Source: Eggerthellaceae bacterium
GTDB taxonomy: Bacteria; Actinomycetota; Coriobacteriia; Coriobacteriales; Eggerthellaceae
Reading direction: 5' to 3'
Length of the DNA stretch: 64,000 bases
Assembly: GCA_022791455.1 (NCBI GenBank)
Contig: JAAVZC010000013.1
Span: forward strand, 186,001-250,000
This document shows, one piece after another, positions 29,509 to 38,563 of this stretch (its first letter is position 1; every line of letters starts with the position of its first letter). The position numbers were made by a program, and so were the translations under genes. Below the pieces are notes generated by a model, which was not told where the DNA came from, ran no database searches, and was given only the letters and a program-made list of their open reading frames with translations.

Positions 29509-31255
29509 GGTCGGCCTCGCGGATGGCCACGCGGCGGATCTTCCCGTTCACGGTGCGCGGCAGCTCCTCCACGTACTCCACGATGCGCGGGTACTTGTAG
29601 GGGGCGGTCTTGTTCTTCACCCATTTCTGCAGCTCGCGGGTAAGCGCTTCGTCTCCCTTGAAGCCGTCCGCCAGCACCACCGTGGCCTTCACCACCATGT
29701 TGCGCACCGGGTCCGGCACACCGGTAACGGCCACCTCGCGCACCGCGTCGTGCTCCAGCATCACCGATTCGATCTCGAAGGGGCCGATACGGTAGCCGCT
29801 GGACTTGATCACGTCGTCGTTGCGGCCCACGTACCAGAAGTAACCGTCCTCGTCGCACCAGGCAGTGTCGCCGGTGTGGTACCAGCCGTCGTGCATGGCG
29901 GCGGCCGTCTTGGCGGCGTCGCGGTAGTACTCCTTCATGATGCCGGCCGGATGCGGATCGATGTGGATGCAGATCTCGCCGGTCTCGCCGGGGTCGCAGC
30001 GGCTGCCGTCCTCGCGCTGGATCTCCACGCGGTACAGCGGCACCGGGCGGCCCATCGAACCGGAGCGCGGCGTGGTGTTGGTGAGGTTGCCGATGGTGAG
30101 CGGCGTTTCCGTCTGGCCGAAGCCCTCGAAGATGGTGAGGCCGGTGTGCTCTTTCCAGAACTCGAACAGGTCGGGGTTGAGCGCCTCACCGGCGGTGGTG
30201 CAGTACTCCAGGCTGGACAGGTCGAACGAGTCCACGTCCTCCTGCATCATCAGGCGATACATGGTGGGCGGGCAACACAGCGTGGTGATGCCGTAACGGG
30301 GCACCATGTTCAGCACCTCAGCGGGCACGAAGCGGTCGAAGTCATAGGTAAACACGCAGGCTTCCATCAGCCACTGGCCGTAGTACTTGCCCCAGACCGC
30401 CTTGCCCCAGCCGGTGTCGGCGATGGTGAAGTGAATGCCATCGGGGTTCACGTTGTGCCAGTGCTTGGCGGTGATGAGGTGGCCCAGCGCATAGGTGCCG
30501 TCGTGAAGCACCATCTTGGGATTTCCGGACGTGCCGGAAGAGAAGTACATGAGCATGGGGTCGTAGACGGAGGTAGCCACGCGCTCGAAGTCCTCGGAGG
30601 CCGCGCGCACGCCGCCGTTGAAGTCAAGCCAGCCTTCGCGGGGAACGCTCAAGGCGCACACCCCTTCCGGCCCGGACAGCTCCGCACCCGCCTTCTCACC
30701 CGCCGGCACGCACAGCTCGCCCGCCTCGTCGCGGCCCGTGAGGCCACCGCCGGCCGCGTTCACCAGCACCAGCCGCTTCACGCTGGGGCACTCCGCCACC
30801 ACGTTGTCCACCACCTGGGCGATGTCGCCGGCGTCGGTGGCGATGACCGTGGAGATATCCGCCCCCTGCAGGCGGTACACCAGATCGTGCTCCTTCAGCA
30901 TGAAAGTGGCAGGCACCATGACCGCACCCAGCTTCGCAAGTGCGGTGGCCACGAACCAGAACTGGTAGTGGCGGCGCAGGATAACCAGGACGAAGTCGCC
31001 CTTCTTTACGCCGATTTCCTTCAAGTAGTTCGCGGTCTTGTCCGACCAGCGCTTCATGTCGGCGAAGGTGAAGACGTGCTCCTCCCCTTCCGGATTGCAC
31101 CAGATCATGGCGCGGCGATCCGGATCGTTTTCGGCTATGTCGTCCACCACGTCGTAGGCGAAGTTGAAGCTTTCCGGGGCCTTTATGTCGAATTTGGTGA
31201 GGACCCCTTCCGCAGAATAGGCCTCATCTACGTAACGCTCGTTGATTTTTCTCAT
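29501..31255 (-). CDS. AMP-forming acyl-CoA synthetase (ACSM-like) 2
   Basis: This 584-residue paralogue of the enzyme at 23834-25507 has the same architecture. It carries YFSSGTSGNPKMVLHDG (P-loop), LCCPPTMYRLMM, EGFGQTETP, and WCDEDGYFWYVGRNDDVIKSSGYRIGPFEIE, with the catalytic Lys in VNGKIRRVAIRE at the C-terminus. Alignment by eye shows conservation across the whole length (YDVVDD, GVKKGDFVLVILRRHYQFW, AKLGAVMVPA). An insertion near residues 160-190 is absent from copy 1. Both probably activate related short, branched or aryl acids. It overlaps the ATPase gene by 8 nt and is preceded by its own XRE-cupin regulator 100 nt upstream. Confidence 0.9.
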   Translation of the reverse strand: MRKINERYVDEAYSAEGVLTKFDIKAPESFNFAYDVVDDIAENDPDRRAMIWCNPEGEEHVFTFADMKRWSDKTANYLKEIGVKKGDFVLVILRRHYQFWFVATALAKLGAVMVPATFMLKEHDLVYRLQGADISTVIATDAGDIAQVVDNVVAECPSVKRLVLVNAAGGGLTGRDEAGELCVPAGEKAGAELSGPEGVCALSVPREGWLDFNGGVRAASEDFERVATSVYDPMLMYFSSGTSGNPKMVLHDGTYALGHLITAKHWHNVNPDGIHFTIADTGWGKAVWGKYYGQWLMEACVFTYDFDRFVPAEVLNMVPRYGITTLCCPPTMYRLMMQEDVDSFDLSSLEYCTTAGEALNPDLFEFWKEHTGLTIFEGFGQTETPLTIGNLTNTTPRSGSMGRPVPLYRVEIQREDGSRCDPGETGEICIHIDPHPAGIMKEYYRDAAKTAAAMHDGWYHTGDTAWCDEDGYFWYVGRNDDVIKSSGYRIGPFEIESVMLEHDAVREVAVTGVPDPVRNMVVKATVVLADGFKGDEALTRELQKWVKNKTAPYKYPRIVEYVEELPRTVNGKIRRVAIREADHD

Positions 31256-31355
31256 GGGTAAATCGATTCCTTAATTCGAGGGCGATGTTGAAGCAGCCGC
31301 GAAGCGCGGCGCGAAGTTAACGCTTATAAGGCGCAGTGGCGGGCGGCCAGTGCGC

Positions 31356-31940
31356 CTAGCTAATCTTGGAATCGGGGGCCTTGAAGACAATGGCCAGGAA
31401 GGTGCACGGCTCGCCGCCGATGGCGATCATGCCGTGGCCCTTGCCGGAGTCGTACATGAGCATGTCGCCCGCTTCCAGCTCCTCCACGTGGTCGCCGTAG
31501 GCGAAGCGCATCTTGCCGGAGATGATGAAGTCGATCTCCTGGCCCTCGTGGTGGGAAAGGTGGATGGGCTTGTCCTGCTCTTCCGGCAGGTAAGGGGCGG
31601 TGACCAGGAACGGTTCCGCCAGCTTGTTCTTGAAGTGGGGGGCCTTGTGCAGGTACTCGAACCCAGCGCGGCGCTTGATGGAGAGCCCCTCTCCTGCGCG
31701 GACAAGCGAATAGCCCGACAGATGCGGGTTCTCGCCGGTCAGCAGCTCAATCACGTCCACGCCCAGCGCATTGGCGCATTTATAAAGGAAGGTGAAGGAG
31801 AGGTCCTGTTCGCCGGACTCCTGCGCGGCGTATTCCGCCACCGACCGCCCGGTGAGATCGGCCATCTCCTGCATGGACAGATCCGAGTCTTCCCGAAGCA
31901 CGCGAATGCGCGCCGCCACCTCTTTGATATTCGGCTCCAC
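31356..31940 (-). CDS. XRE-cupin transcriptional regulator 2
   Basis: The 194 residues have the same two-domain layout as the regulator at 25526-26080. The helix-turn-helix is IKEVAARIRVLREDSDLSMQEMADLTGRSVAEYAAQE (about 5-41). The cupin barrel is IHLSHHEGQEIDFIISGKMRFAYGDHVEELEAGDMLMYDSGKGHGMIAIGG (about 126-176), with the HHEGQE and GHG motifs conserved. The GTG start has a strong GGAAGGAGG site. As the first gene of the cluster it is the likely controller of the acyl-CoA synthetase/VOR operon, probably responding to an organic acid or its CoA ester; the ligand is not evident. Confidence 0.9.
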   Translation of the reverse strand: MEPNIKEVAARIRVLREDSDLSMQEMADLTGRSVAEYAAQESGEQDLSFTFLYKCANALGVDVIELLTGENPHLSGYSLVRAGEGLSIKRRAGFEYLHKAPHFKNKLAEPFLVTAPYLPEEQDKPIHLSHHEGQEIDFIISGKMRFAYGDHVEELEAGDMLMYDSGKGHGMIAIGGEPCTFLAIVFKAPDSKIS

Positions 31941-32027
31941 GAGCGGTGCCTCCTTCCAAACATACCTGAAAGCTGTAGCCTTCTATTTTAGTATGCCCTT
32001 CGGGAATAGTATTTCGAAATGGTTAAC

Positions 32028-33968
32028 TTAGGCCTTTCGGCGGAGCTTGACGGCGAAGTGGGCGTCGGGGCCTCCGGGGACCAGCTCGCTCGCGAAACCG
32101 GACTTGCCGTTGATCTCCTCGATGGCGAACTGCTGCCCCGCCTCGGATTCCAGGAACTTCGCCACCTGGGCCACGTTCTCCTGGCGGGTTACCGTGCAGG
32201 TGGAGAAAACGAGCAGGCCGCCCGGCGCCACCTTGCCAGCCGCGCTCTGCAGAAGCTCAGCCGCCAACTGCGCGTCCTCTTCAATGGTCTCCGGCTTGAT
32301 GCGCCAGCGAATGTCCTGATGGCGGCGCAGCGTGCCCAGGCCCGAGCAGGGGGCGTCCAGGAACACCACTTCGAAGGTTTCCTCCCCCAGCAGCTCGTCC
32401 AGCTGGCGGCCGTCACCCACCACCATATCGCTCACATGAAGGTCGCAGGTCTCCGCACGCTCTTTCAGGATGCGCCCCTTGAAGGCGAAGCTGTCCACCG
32501 CTACGTAGCGCTCGATCTGGCTGCCGTACTTGCGCTGGGCGCCGCTCTGGATGAGCACAGTCTTGGTGCCGCGACCAGAGCCAACCTCCAGAAGGCTTGC
32601 CGGCTTCTCGTCTTCCAGGGCCAGGCTGGCAATGGCCTGGGCCGATGCATCGGAAACCAGAAGCTCGCCGCGGTTCAGCGCGCGGGCGATGCGACCATCC
32701 TGCAACACGCGACCGGATTCTAGCTTGAAGCAGCCGGCCGGGGTGATGCCGCCGGCACAGACCTCTTCCGGCTCGCCCTTCGCCGCCGTGAGCAACTCGA
32801 ACATCTCCTTGTCGGTGGTCTTGCAGGCGTTCACCGCCACGTAAATGGGAGCCGGCTCGTTGCTGGCAATGGCGAAGACGCGGCCCTCTTCATGGCCGAT
32901 AGATGCCTGGACCTCGTCCAACAGCCACTTCGGGAAGCCCTGCAAAAGGGCGAATGCATTGTCGTCGGTCTTCGGGTCGCCGAAAGGGAACGCCTTGGCC
33001 ACGGTGGCCAGACGACGAAGCACCGCATTAGCAAGGCCGCCGGCGCGCGGGGCCACATCGCGGGCAAGCTCCACTCCCTGGTCGACGGCGGCGAAATCCG
33101 CCTTCCCCAGGAAGAGGATCTCGTAGGCGCTGATGCGCAGGGCGGAGAGCACGTCTGGCTGAGCGTCGCTCGGACTCTTCATGCAGCGGAAGAGCATCTC
33201 GTCCAACACGCCCTTGGTGGACACCACGCCCAGCACCAGACGGGTGGCGAAGGCCTTGTCCTCCGGCGACATCTGGCTGCGGTCGATGGTGTGATCGATC
33301 ACCTCTTGGGCGAAGCTGTCGCGAGTGCGGATGCGCTCGAGGGCCGCCAGTGCCGCGCGGCGCGCAGGAGTCGCATGGCGAATGGGGCGCGGCGGGGTCT
33401 TGCCGTCGTTGCGCGGCGGACGCGCGGCCGGCGGCTTGCCAGTCATGCGCGGCTGCTGCGGGCGGGCGTTGAAGCCACCGGGGCGGCGCTCTTCCTCAGG
33501 TCCGCGATAGTAGTTCTCCTGGCCTTCCGCGATGGGCCGCGGCGGCTTCTTCGGCTGCGGCTTGCGGGGGGCGAAGTCGCGATCGCCCTCGCGGCGGGGC
33601 TTAGAGTCAAAATCGCGGCGGGGCGAACGGCTGTCGCCCTCGCGGCGCGGTTTAGAGCGGTCGAAGTCGCGCTTCTGGCTACGATCCTCGCTGTCGCGCC
33701 GGGGTTTGGAACGGTCGAAATCGCCGCGCGGCTTGAAATCGCCGTCACGGCGGGACTTGCGGTCATCGTCGCGCCGGGGCTTGTACTCCCCCGATTCGCG
33801 CCGGGGCTTCGAGTCGCCGTCGCGACGCGGTCCCTTCTTGAAGTTGCCGCCGTCACGGCGCGTACCTTGGGGCTTGCCGCCGGAGCGCGGGCCTTTCTGG
33901 TAGCCGCCGCGGTTGCGGTCGCGTCCGGACCTGTCGCCCGAAGGCCGAGAGTTGCGTTCTTCGCTCAT
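32028..33968 (-). CDS. rsmB: 16S rRNA (cytosine-5) methyltransferase RsmB with long Arg/Asp-rich N-terminal tail
   Basis: RsmB methylates C967 of 16S rRNA. The C-terminal ~450 residues have the normal order: a NusB-like domain (ARRAALAALERIRTRDSFAQEVIDHTI ... FLGKADFAAVDQGVELAR), then the SAM-binding fold (SLLEVGSGRGTKTVLIQS). The catalytic motifs are DAPCSGLGTLRRHQDIRW and STCTVTRQENVAQV. The N-terminal ~200 residues are unusual: almost only Arg, Asp, Lys, Gly, Ser and Pro in irregular repeats such as DFDRSKPRR (twice) and SRRDGD, with no hydrophobic core. The total of 646 residues is about 200 above the norm. It is the third gene of def-fmt-rsmB, starting 3 nt after fmt. Confidence 0.93.
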   Translation of the reverse strand: MSEERNSRPSGDRSGRDRNRGGYQKGPRSGGKPQGTRRDGGNFKKGPRRDGDSKPRRESGEYKPRRDDDRKSRRDGDFKPRGDFDRSKPRRDSEDRSQKRDFDRSKPRREGDSRSPRRDFDSKPRREGDRDFAPRKPQPKKPPRPIAEGQENYYRGPEEERRPGGFNARPQQPRMTGKPPAARPPRNDGKTPPRPIRHATPARRAALAALERIRTRDSFAQEVIDHTIDRSQMSPEDKAFATRLVLGVVSTKGVLDEMLFRCMKSPSDAQPDVLSALRISAYEILFLGKADFAAVDQGVELARDVAPRAGGLANAVLRRLATVAKAFPFGDPKTDDNAFALLQGFPKWLLDEVQASIGHEEGRVFAIASNEPAPIYVAVNACKTTDKEMFELLTAAKGEPEEVCAGGITPAGCFKLESGRVLQDGRIARALNRGELLVSDASAQAIASLALEDEKPASLLEVGSGRGTKTVLIQSGAQRKYGSQIERYVAVDSFAFKGRILKERAETCDLHVSDMVVGDGRQLDELLGEETFEVVFLDAPCSGLGTLRRHQDIRWRIKPETIEEDAQLAAELLQSAAGKVAPGGLLVFSTCTVTRQENVAQVAKFLESEAGQQFAIEEINGKSGFASELVPGGPDAHFAVKLRRKA

Positions 33969-33971
33969 ACG

Positions 33972-34913
33972 TTATTCCATCCCCCAGTCGGCCCCGTGCT
34001 CGCGCAGCTGGGGACGACCGGCACAAAAGGCCTGAGCGGCCATTTCCTTCTTGCCTTCGGGCTTAAGGGCCCGCACCTCAATCACGCCGTCGGCAGTGCC
34101 GAACAGCAGTTTCTTGCCACTATAGTCAGCTCGGCCCGCAGCCACGCCCGCCGCATCCGAAACAGCCGCATCGGTCACGGCTGCGCGCACGCCGTCGACG
34201 GTGCATTTGGCGGGGTGGGCATCGGTAGACACCCGCACCTTCCGCACGTTCTCGACGGCCGATGCCTCCGGGCTCAGATCCAGTTCGCCTTTTTCAAGCT
34301 TGTGGGCATAGGTGACCAGCGTCTCGTCCTGCACCTGCCAGGGAACGCCCCCCTGGGGCAGCGCCTCCAGCAGATGGCAGAAGCCATCGACAGCCAAAGG
34401 CGCGAGCATCGAGAGCAGCTGCGCCGAAGAGCGCTCTTCCACCGGCACACCCGCCGCGTAGGCGAAATCGCCAGTGTCCAGGCCCGCCTCCATCTTCATG
34501 ACGCAGACGCCCACCGACTCATCGCCCGCAAGCATCGCCCGTTCCACCGGCGCAGCACCGCGCCAGCGGGGCAGCAGGGAAGCATGAGCGTTGTAGCAGC
34601 CAAGGCGCGGAATATCCAGCACTGCCTGGGGCAGCAGCATGCCATAGGCGGCCACCAGCACCACGTCCGGCTGCAGCGCCGAAAGCTGGGCCTGAGCCTC
34701 TTCCGCCTTCAGAGTCTTGGGGGTGAGAACCGGCAAGCCGGCAGCTTCCGCCACCCGCTTCACCGGCGAGGGCACGAGCGCTTTTCCGCGACCACGCACG
34801 GCGTCAGGACGCGTGTAGACCGCGACCAGCTCCCAGTTGCTGGGAAGGCGCTCCAGCAGGCCAGCCAATATGTCCGCGGCAAATTCCGGGGTGCCCATGA
34901 AGACGGCGCGCAT
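33972..34913 (-). CDS. fmt: Methionyl-tRNA formyltransferase
   Basis: Fmt formylates initiator Met-tRNA using 10-formyl-THF. The 313 residues begin MRAVFMGTPEFAADIL and contain AYGMLLPQAVLDIPRLGCYNAHASLLPRWRGAAPVERAMLAG (about 95-136). The latter carries the catalytic N-x-H-x-S-L-L-P motif, followed by MKMEAGLDTGD near 147-157. The C-terminal tRNA-binding domain is present (LLFGTADGVIEVRALKPEGKKEMAA). It lies between def (6-nt gap) and rsmB (3-nt gap), the classic def-fmt-rsmB order. Confidence 0.96.
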   Translation of the reverse strand: MRAVFMGTPEFAADILAGLLERLPSNWELVAVYTRPDAVRGRGKALVPSPVKRVAEAAGLPVLTPKTLKAEEAQAQLSALQPDVVLVAAYGMLLPQAVLDIPRLGCYNAHASLLPRWRGAAPVERAMLAGDESVGVCVMKMEAGLDTGDFAYAAGVPVEERSSAQLLSMLAPLAVDGFCHLLEALPQGGVPWQVQDETLVTYAHKLEKGELDLSPEASAVENVRKVRVSTDAHPAKCTVDGVRAAVTDAAVSDAAGVAAGRADYSGKKLLFGTADGVIEVRALKPEGKKEMAAQAFCAGRPQLREHGADWGME

Positions 34914-34919
34914 GGGCAG

Positions 34920-35468
34920 CTACTCCTCCTCTTCCACCACGATGGCGGTCTCGCCGGGACGGGCGCCCGCAGCTTTGGCCTCCTCGTAGGCGGCAAGGGC
35001 GCGCAAGCGCACCTCGGGCGTGCAGGACTCGAACAAGGTCTTACCGTTCAGGTGATCGATCTCATGCTGCAGGCAGCGACCCAGAAGGCCGTCGCCCTCA
35101 ATCTCCCACAGCTCGCCGTCCAAATCTTGGTACTGGACGCGGGCGAACGCGGGGCGCGTGATGGGAATCTGAACACCGGGGCAGGAAAGGCAGCCCTCGT
35201 GGGCGGTCTCCATATCGCCCCAAAGCTCCACGATTTCGGGGTTGATCATCACCAAGGGGTCGCGATCGTTCTTGCCGGTGTAGTCCACATCGATCACGAT
35301 CAGCCGCTTGTTAACCCCCACCTGGGGCGCCGCGATGCCACAACCGTCGTTGGTGTACATGGCATGGGCCATCTGCTTGGAGAGCTTGCTGAGGGTCTTG
35401 TCTTTCGGGTCGCAGGGCTCACACACCTGCGCCAGACCGGGATCGGGAGAAAGCACTATTTTGAGCAT
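34920..35468 (-). CDS. def: Peptide deformylase
   Basis: Def removes the N-formyl group from nascent proteins using a divalent metal. The 182 residues contain the three motifs: GCGIAAPQVG (about 43-52), EGCLSCPG (about 91-98) with the metal-binding Cys, and QHEIDHLNG (about 134-142) with the HExxH pair. The first motif has Cys where GxGLAAxQ often has a Val or Ile. The C-terminus carries a short acidic tail (VVEEEE). It begins the def-fmt-rsmB group. Confidence 0.95.
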   Translation of the reverse strand: MLKIVLSPDPGLAQVCEPCDPKDKTLSKLSKQMAHAMYTNDGCGIAAPQVGVNKRLIVIDVDYTGKNDRDPLVMINPEIVELWGDMETAHEGCLSCPGVQIPITRPAFARVQYQDLDGELWEIEGDGLLGRCLQHEIDHLNGKTLFESCTPEVRLRALAAYEEAKAAGARPGETAIVVEEEE

Positions 35469-35572
35469 GGTCTATCCTTAAACGAATGAGCAGCGATTCT
35501 TTTGCAAACGTGCAGTTTACTACAGGCACCGCGCTCTCCCGATTCAGGACGCATCCATCGCATAAAAAGCGT

Positions 35573-37498
35573 TTACGAGCGGGAAATGCCTTTTGCGTGG
35601 GCGGCTTTTCTTTGGGCTATGGATTGGTTCAGGGCGGTCATGGCGGCGAAGGCTTCGCGGCGCTCGTCGTCGGTGAAGGTGGCCTGCTGGAATCCACGGC
35701 GCATTTCTGCCAACGTGTCTTCGGCGTCCCCTATCTGCAGCTCCTCCATCACGAACGCTAGATGCTCCTCGACGGTGCGCCCGGCCGGCACCGACTGAGC
35801 GGAGAGCAGCGAAGCAGAGCGCGGCACCTGCTCCTCGATGGCGCGCACGAGAGCCGCCGGGTCGATACCGGGGTTGCGATAGAGCTGATCTACCAGGGAA
35901 AATGCAATCGCCTCATGAGCGGGGGCGTGCCAGCGCAACGCCGCGAGCGCCTCCAGGTAAGGAGCAGAGCTGCCCGGGTTCTGGGCCAGCACGCCCAAAA
36001 GGTCCCGCTCGAACTTGAAGCGGTTCATCTCTTCGCGAGACGCTTTTTGCTGGAAGTTCAACGCCGGCGAGAAGGCCTCGGGCGGCACCACTTCGTCGTC
36101 GTAGGGCGGATAGTCGCCAGCGGGCGCGGGCGCAGAGGGCGCCGGAGCATCGTCGCGGTTGTCGAAACGGCGGGGCGGCGTGAGGGAGGCCAGCAGCTGC
36201 AGCGCGTCCTCTTCTCGCACCTGGGTACGGCCGGCAATCTCCACCGCGTAGTGCTTCGCCAAAATGGAATCCTTGATGGGGGCCAGCAGGTTGATGGCGT
36301 CCACCATGCCCTGCATGCGGCCGGAGGTGCTGGACATGTCCACCCGCGCAAGCTTGCGGTCGATGCCGTACTCCAAGAGCGGCTTCGCGCTGGCCAGCAG
36401 CTGCCGCAGGGCGTCGGCGCCTCGTTCCCCCACGAACTCCGCCGGGTCCAAGTTGTCCGGCAGGGTGACCGCCGCCAGCTCCGTCTTAGTGCGACCCGCC
36501 TCCGGCGTCATGGAGCTGTCGATGAAGCCGAGCGCGCGATCGCTCGCCCGCTGGCCCGCCTCGTCGCCGTCGAACAGGTAGATGATCTGTTTGGAAGCGT
36601 GGCGCGAGAGCAGCCGGATGTGCTGGGCGGTGAGCGCCGTGCCCAAGGTGGCAACCACGTTCGCGATGCCCGCCTCAGAAAGGGAGATGACATCGGTGTA
36701 GCCCTCCACCACAATGGCCACGCCAGTGGCAGCCATGGCCGCTTTCGCCTTGTCCAGGCCGTAGAGCACCTTCGATTTGTGGAACAGCGGTGTTTCCTGC
36801 GAGTTCAGGTACTTGGGCTCCCCCTTCCCCACCACGCGACCGCCGAACGCGATGCACTCGCCCGTGGCGTCGAAGATGGGGAACATGATGCGGTTGAAGA
36901 AGCGGTCCTTCAGGCGGCCGTCGTTGCCCGCTAAGGCCACGTTGGCGGCAATCATTTCTTGCCCGGTGAAGTTGCGAGAGGTCAGATGGCGCACCAGCGC
37001 GCCGCGACCCGGAGCGAACCCCAGCTGCCAGCGCTTGGCCACCGCCGTGCCGAACCCGCGCCCCGAAAGGTAGCTGCGGGCATCGGCCGCTTCGGGGCCG
37101 GCATCGCGCATGAGGGCGTTGTGGTAGAACTCCGCCGTGGCCTTGCATACTTCCTTCAGGCGTAGCTTCTGGTTCTGAGTGGTTGAAGGGCCACGGCCCC
37201 CTTCTTCCACGATGTCGATATGGGCCCGCTCCGCGAGCACCCGCACCGCTTCCGGAAAGGACAGGTCTTCGTTCTTCATCACGAAGCCAAACACGTCGCC
37301 GCCCTCGCCGCAGCCGAAACAGTGCCACAGCTGTGTGGAGGGGTCCACTTTCATGGACGGGGTTTTCTCCTGGTGGAAGGGACAACAGCACCACATATCG
37401 CGCCCCTTGGGCTTCAAGGGCGTGACGTTTTGCACCACCGCTACAAGATCGGTGGCCTCACGCACCCGCGCAATGTCGGCGTCGCTGATTCGTCCCAT
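35573..37498 (-). CDS. dnaG: DNA primase
   Basis: DnaG synthesises RNA primers at the replication fork. The 641 residues have the standard three-part structure. A CHC2 zinc-binding domain has Cys39, His42, Cys60 and Cys63 in CPFHQEKTPSMKV...HCFGCGEGG. The RNA polymerase core includes SYLSGRGFG, NRIMFPIFDATGECIAFGGRVVG and a TOPRIM motif (VVEGYTDVISL near 267, LFDGDEAGQRA near 315). The C-terminal helicase-binding helical domain is at about 490-641, after a Pro/Asp-rich linker. It starts 9 nt after a small membrane protein gene, and dgt is divergent upstream. Confidence 0.96.
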   Translation of the reverse strand: MGRISDADIARVREATDLVAVVQNVTPLKPKGRDMWCCCPFHQEKTPSMKVDPSTQLWHCFGCGEGGDVFGFVMKNEDLSFPEAVRVLAERAHIDIVEEGGRGPSTTQNQKLRLKEVCKATAEFYHNALMRDAGPEAADARSYLSGRGFGTAVAKRWQLGFAPGRGALVRHLTSRNFTGQEMIAANVALAGNDGRLKDRFFNRIMFPIFDATGECIAFGGRVVGKGEPKYLNSQETPLFHKSKVLYGLDKAKAAMAATGVAIVVEGYTDVISLSEAGIANVVATLGTALTAQHIRLLSRHASKQIIYLFDGDEAGQRASDRALGFIDSSMTPEAGRTKTELAAVTLPDNLDPAEFVGERGADALRQLLASAKPLLEYGIDRKLARVDMSSTSGRMQGMVDAINLLAPIKDSILAKHYAVEIAGRTQVREEDALQLLASLTPPRRFDNRDDAPAPSAPAPAGDYPPYDDEVVPPEAFSPALNFQQKASREEMNRFKFERDLLGVLAQNPGSSAPYLEALAALRWHAPAHEAIAFSLVDQLYRNPGIDPAALVRAIEEQVPRSASLLSAQSVPAGRTVEEHLAFVMEELQIGDAEDTLAEMRRGFQQATFTDDERREAFAAMTALNQSIAQRKAAHAKGISRS

Positions 37499-37507
37499 GG
37501 GCGCTCC

Positions 37508-37702
37508 TTAGGGGCGGCTTCCGTGATCAAGGCGGCGGTAGACCACCTGCAAGATGGCAAAGGCGGCCAAAAGGGCGCCCACCGTGGCCACGCGACCCAC
37601 CGAGAAGTCCTTATAGCCGATGATGAAAACCATAATGCCGAAGATGGCCATGAGCAGGCAGAGCCAAGAAAGCCATTTCAGGTAGAGCGTTTTGTCGTTC
37701 AT
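37508..37702 (-). CDS. Small two-helix membrane protein
   Basis: This 64-residue protein has two hydrophobic segments (WLSWLCLLMAIFGIMVFIIG, about 10-29, and VATVGALLAAFAILQVVY, about 38-55) joined by a short loop and ending in RRLDHGSRP. No family is recognised. Its ATG overlaps the stop of the upstream membrane-protein gene (ATGA), and it ends 9 nt before dnaG, so all three are co-transcribed. A conserved physical link to dnaG would be needed to suggest a replication role. Confidence 0.7.
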   Translation of the reverse strand: MNDKTLYLKWLSWLCLLMAIFGIMVFIIGYKDFSVGRVATVGALLAAFAILQVVYRRLDHGSRP

Positions 37703-38397
37703 TTGTCCCGTCCTTTGGGTTTGACCTCCAGAAAGTCAGAAGAGATGGCGCTGCGCAGATCTTCACCTGAAACGGCGAACGTCGGATCCGCCTTGCGCGC
37801 GAGCGCCCGAGCGGCCGGCGAGAACGCCCCCACCCGCACCGCACTCTTAGTGCCGTCCTGAAACTGCCGAACGAACGTGCGCTGGGAAACGAAAAGCGCC
37901 ACCGCCAAGCCGCAGCCCAGGGTTCCCGCCCACATGCCAAGGGCGTTGAGCAGCGCCGCACCCTGCAATCCGACGGCCATCGCCAGCGCCGTGACCAGCG
38001 CGTCCACCACCACGTATCCGCCCAGCGCCCAACCGAACGAGCGCCAGGCATTGCCCTCCTCTTGCCCGAGGGCAGTAAGGGCGGCTATCACCAGGATGCC
38101 GTCGAGGGAAGGCGCGAGCATGCCCGCCAAGCTGAAAGGGGGCGCAAAGAAAGACAGCACCGTGAGAACCGCCGTAATGAGCACGGCCACGCCAAGCGAT
38201 CGGGCCAAGCGGCGACTAAGGGCCGTCTCTCCTTTCGCGGGGCCTTCCGCCGTGCGCACCACTTCCCCGTGACCGCCCTTCTCAACAGAAACGGTGAAAG
38301 CGGAAGCGAGCCCTTCCCAGATGCGGCGCTCGGTGAGCGCAAAGCCGATAAGCCCCAGAACAACCACCAAAAGGAGCAGCAAGCCCAACAGACCCAT
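37699..38397 (-). CDS. Multi-pass membrane protein of unknown function
   Basis: This 232-residue protein starts at an ATG with AAAGGAGAG upstream. Hydrophobic segments lie at about 2-20, 61-85, 89-105, 118-140 and 146-165, with a soluble, Arg- and Asp-containing C-terminal ~60 residues. No motif is recognised. The open frame continues upstream but lacks a ribosome-binding site and hydrophobic character. It is the first gene of the group leading to dnaG and diverges from dgt. Confidence 0.7.
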   Translation of the reverse strand: MGLLGLLLLLVVVLGLIGFALTERRIWEGLASAFTVSVEKGGHGEVVRTAEGPAKGETALSRRLARSLGVAVLITAVLTVLSFFAPPFSLAGMLAPSLDGILVIAALTALGQEEGNAWRSFGWALGGYVVVDALVTALAMAVGLQGAALLNALGMWAGTLGCGLAVALFVSQRTFVRQFQDGTKSAVRVGAFSPAARALARKADPTFAVSGEDLRSAISSDFLEVKPKGRDK

Positions 38398-38459
38398 GGT
38401 GCCTCTCCTTTCAATCGTGGAAGTTGCCTGAGGGAAACCTCGGCCGTCGATGCTGTTGG

Positions 38460-38466
38460 TATAATA
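38460..38466. promoter_or_regulatory. Symmetric TGGTATAATACCA box in dgt/dnaG divergent region
   Basis: The 13-nt near-palindrome around 38457-38469 supplies a perfect TATAAT reading toward dgt and a TATTAT reading toward the membrane protein/dnaG genes. No good -35 lies 16-18 nt away in either direction. It is therefore a candidate overlapping divergent promoter only. Confidence 0.35.
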
Positions 38467-38563
38467 CCACTCGGCCCATCCCCGGAAACGGGAAGGCCCC
38501 ATTCCCACGATACCAACGGCGAAGCTTCGCCGAACCGACACGACTTCTCGCCAAGGAGGCTTC

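Noticed and set aside
29453-31261. 602-codon plus-strand frame opposite acyl-CoA synthetase 2
   Set aside because: It mirrors the synthetase gene over its full length and shows no motif. A similar shadow lies opposite synthetase 1.
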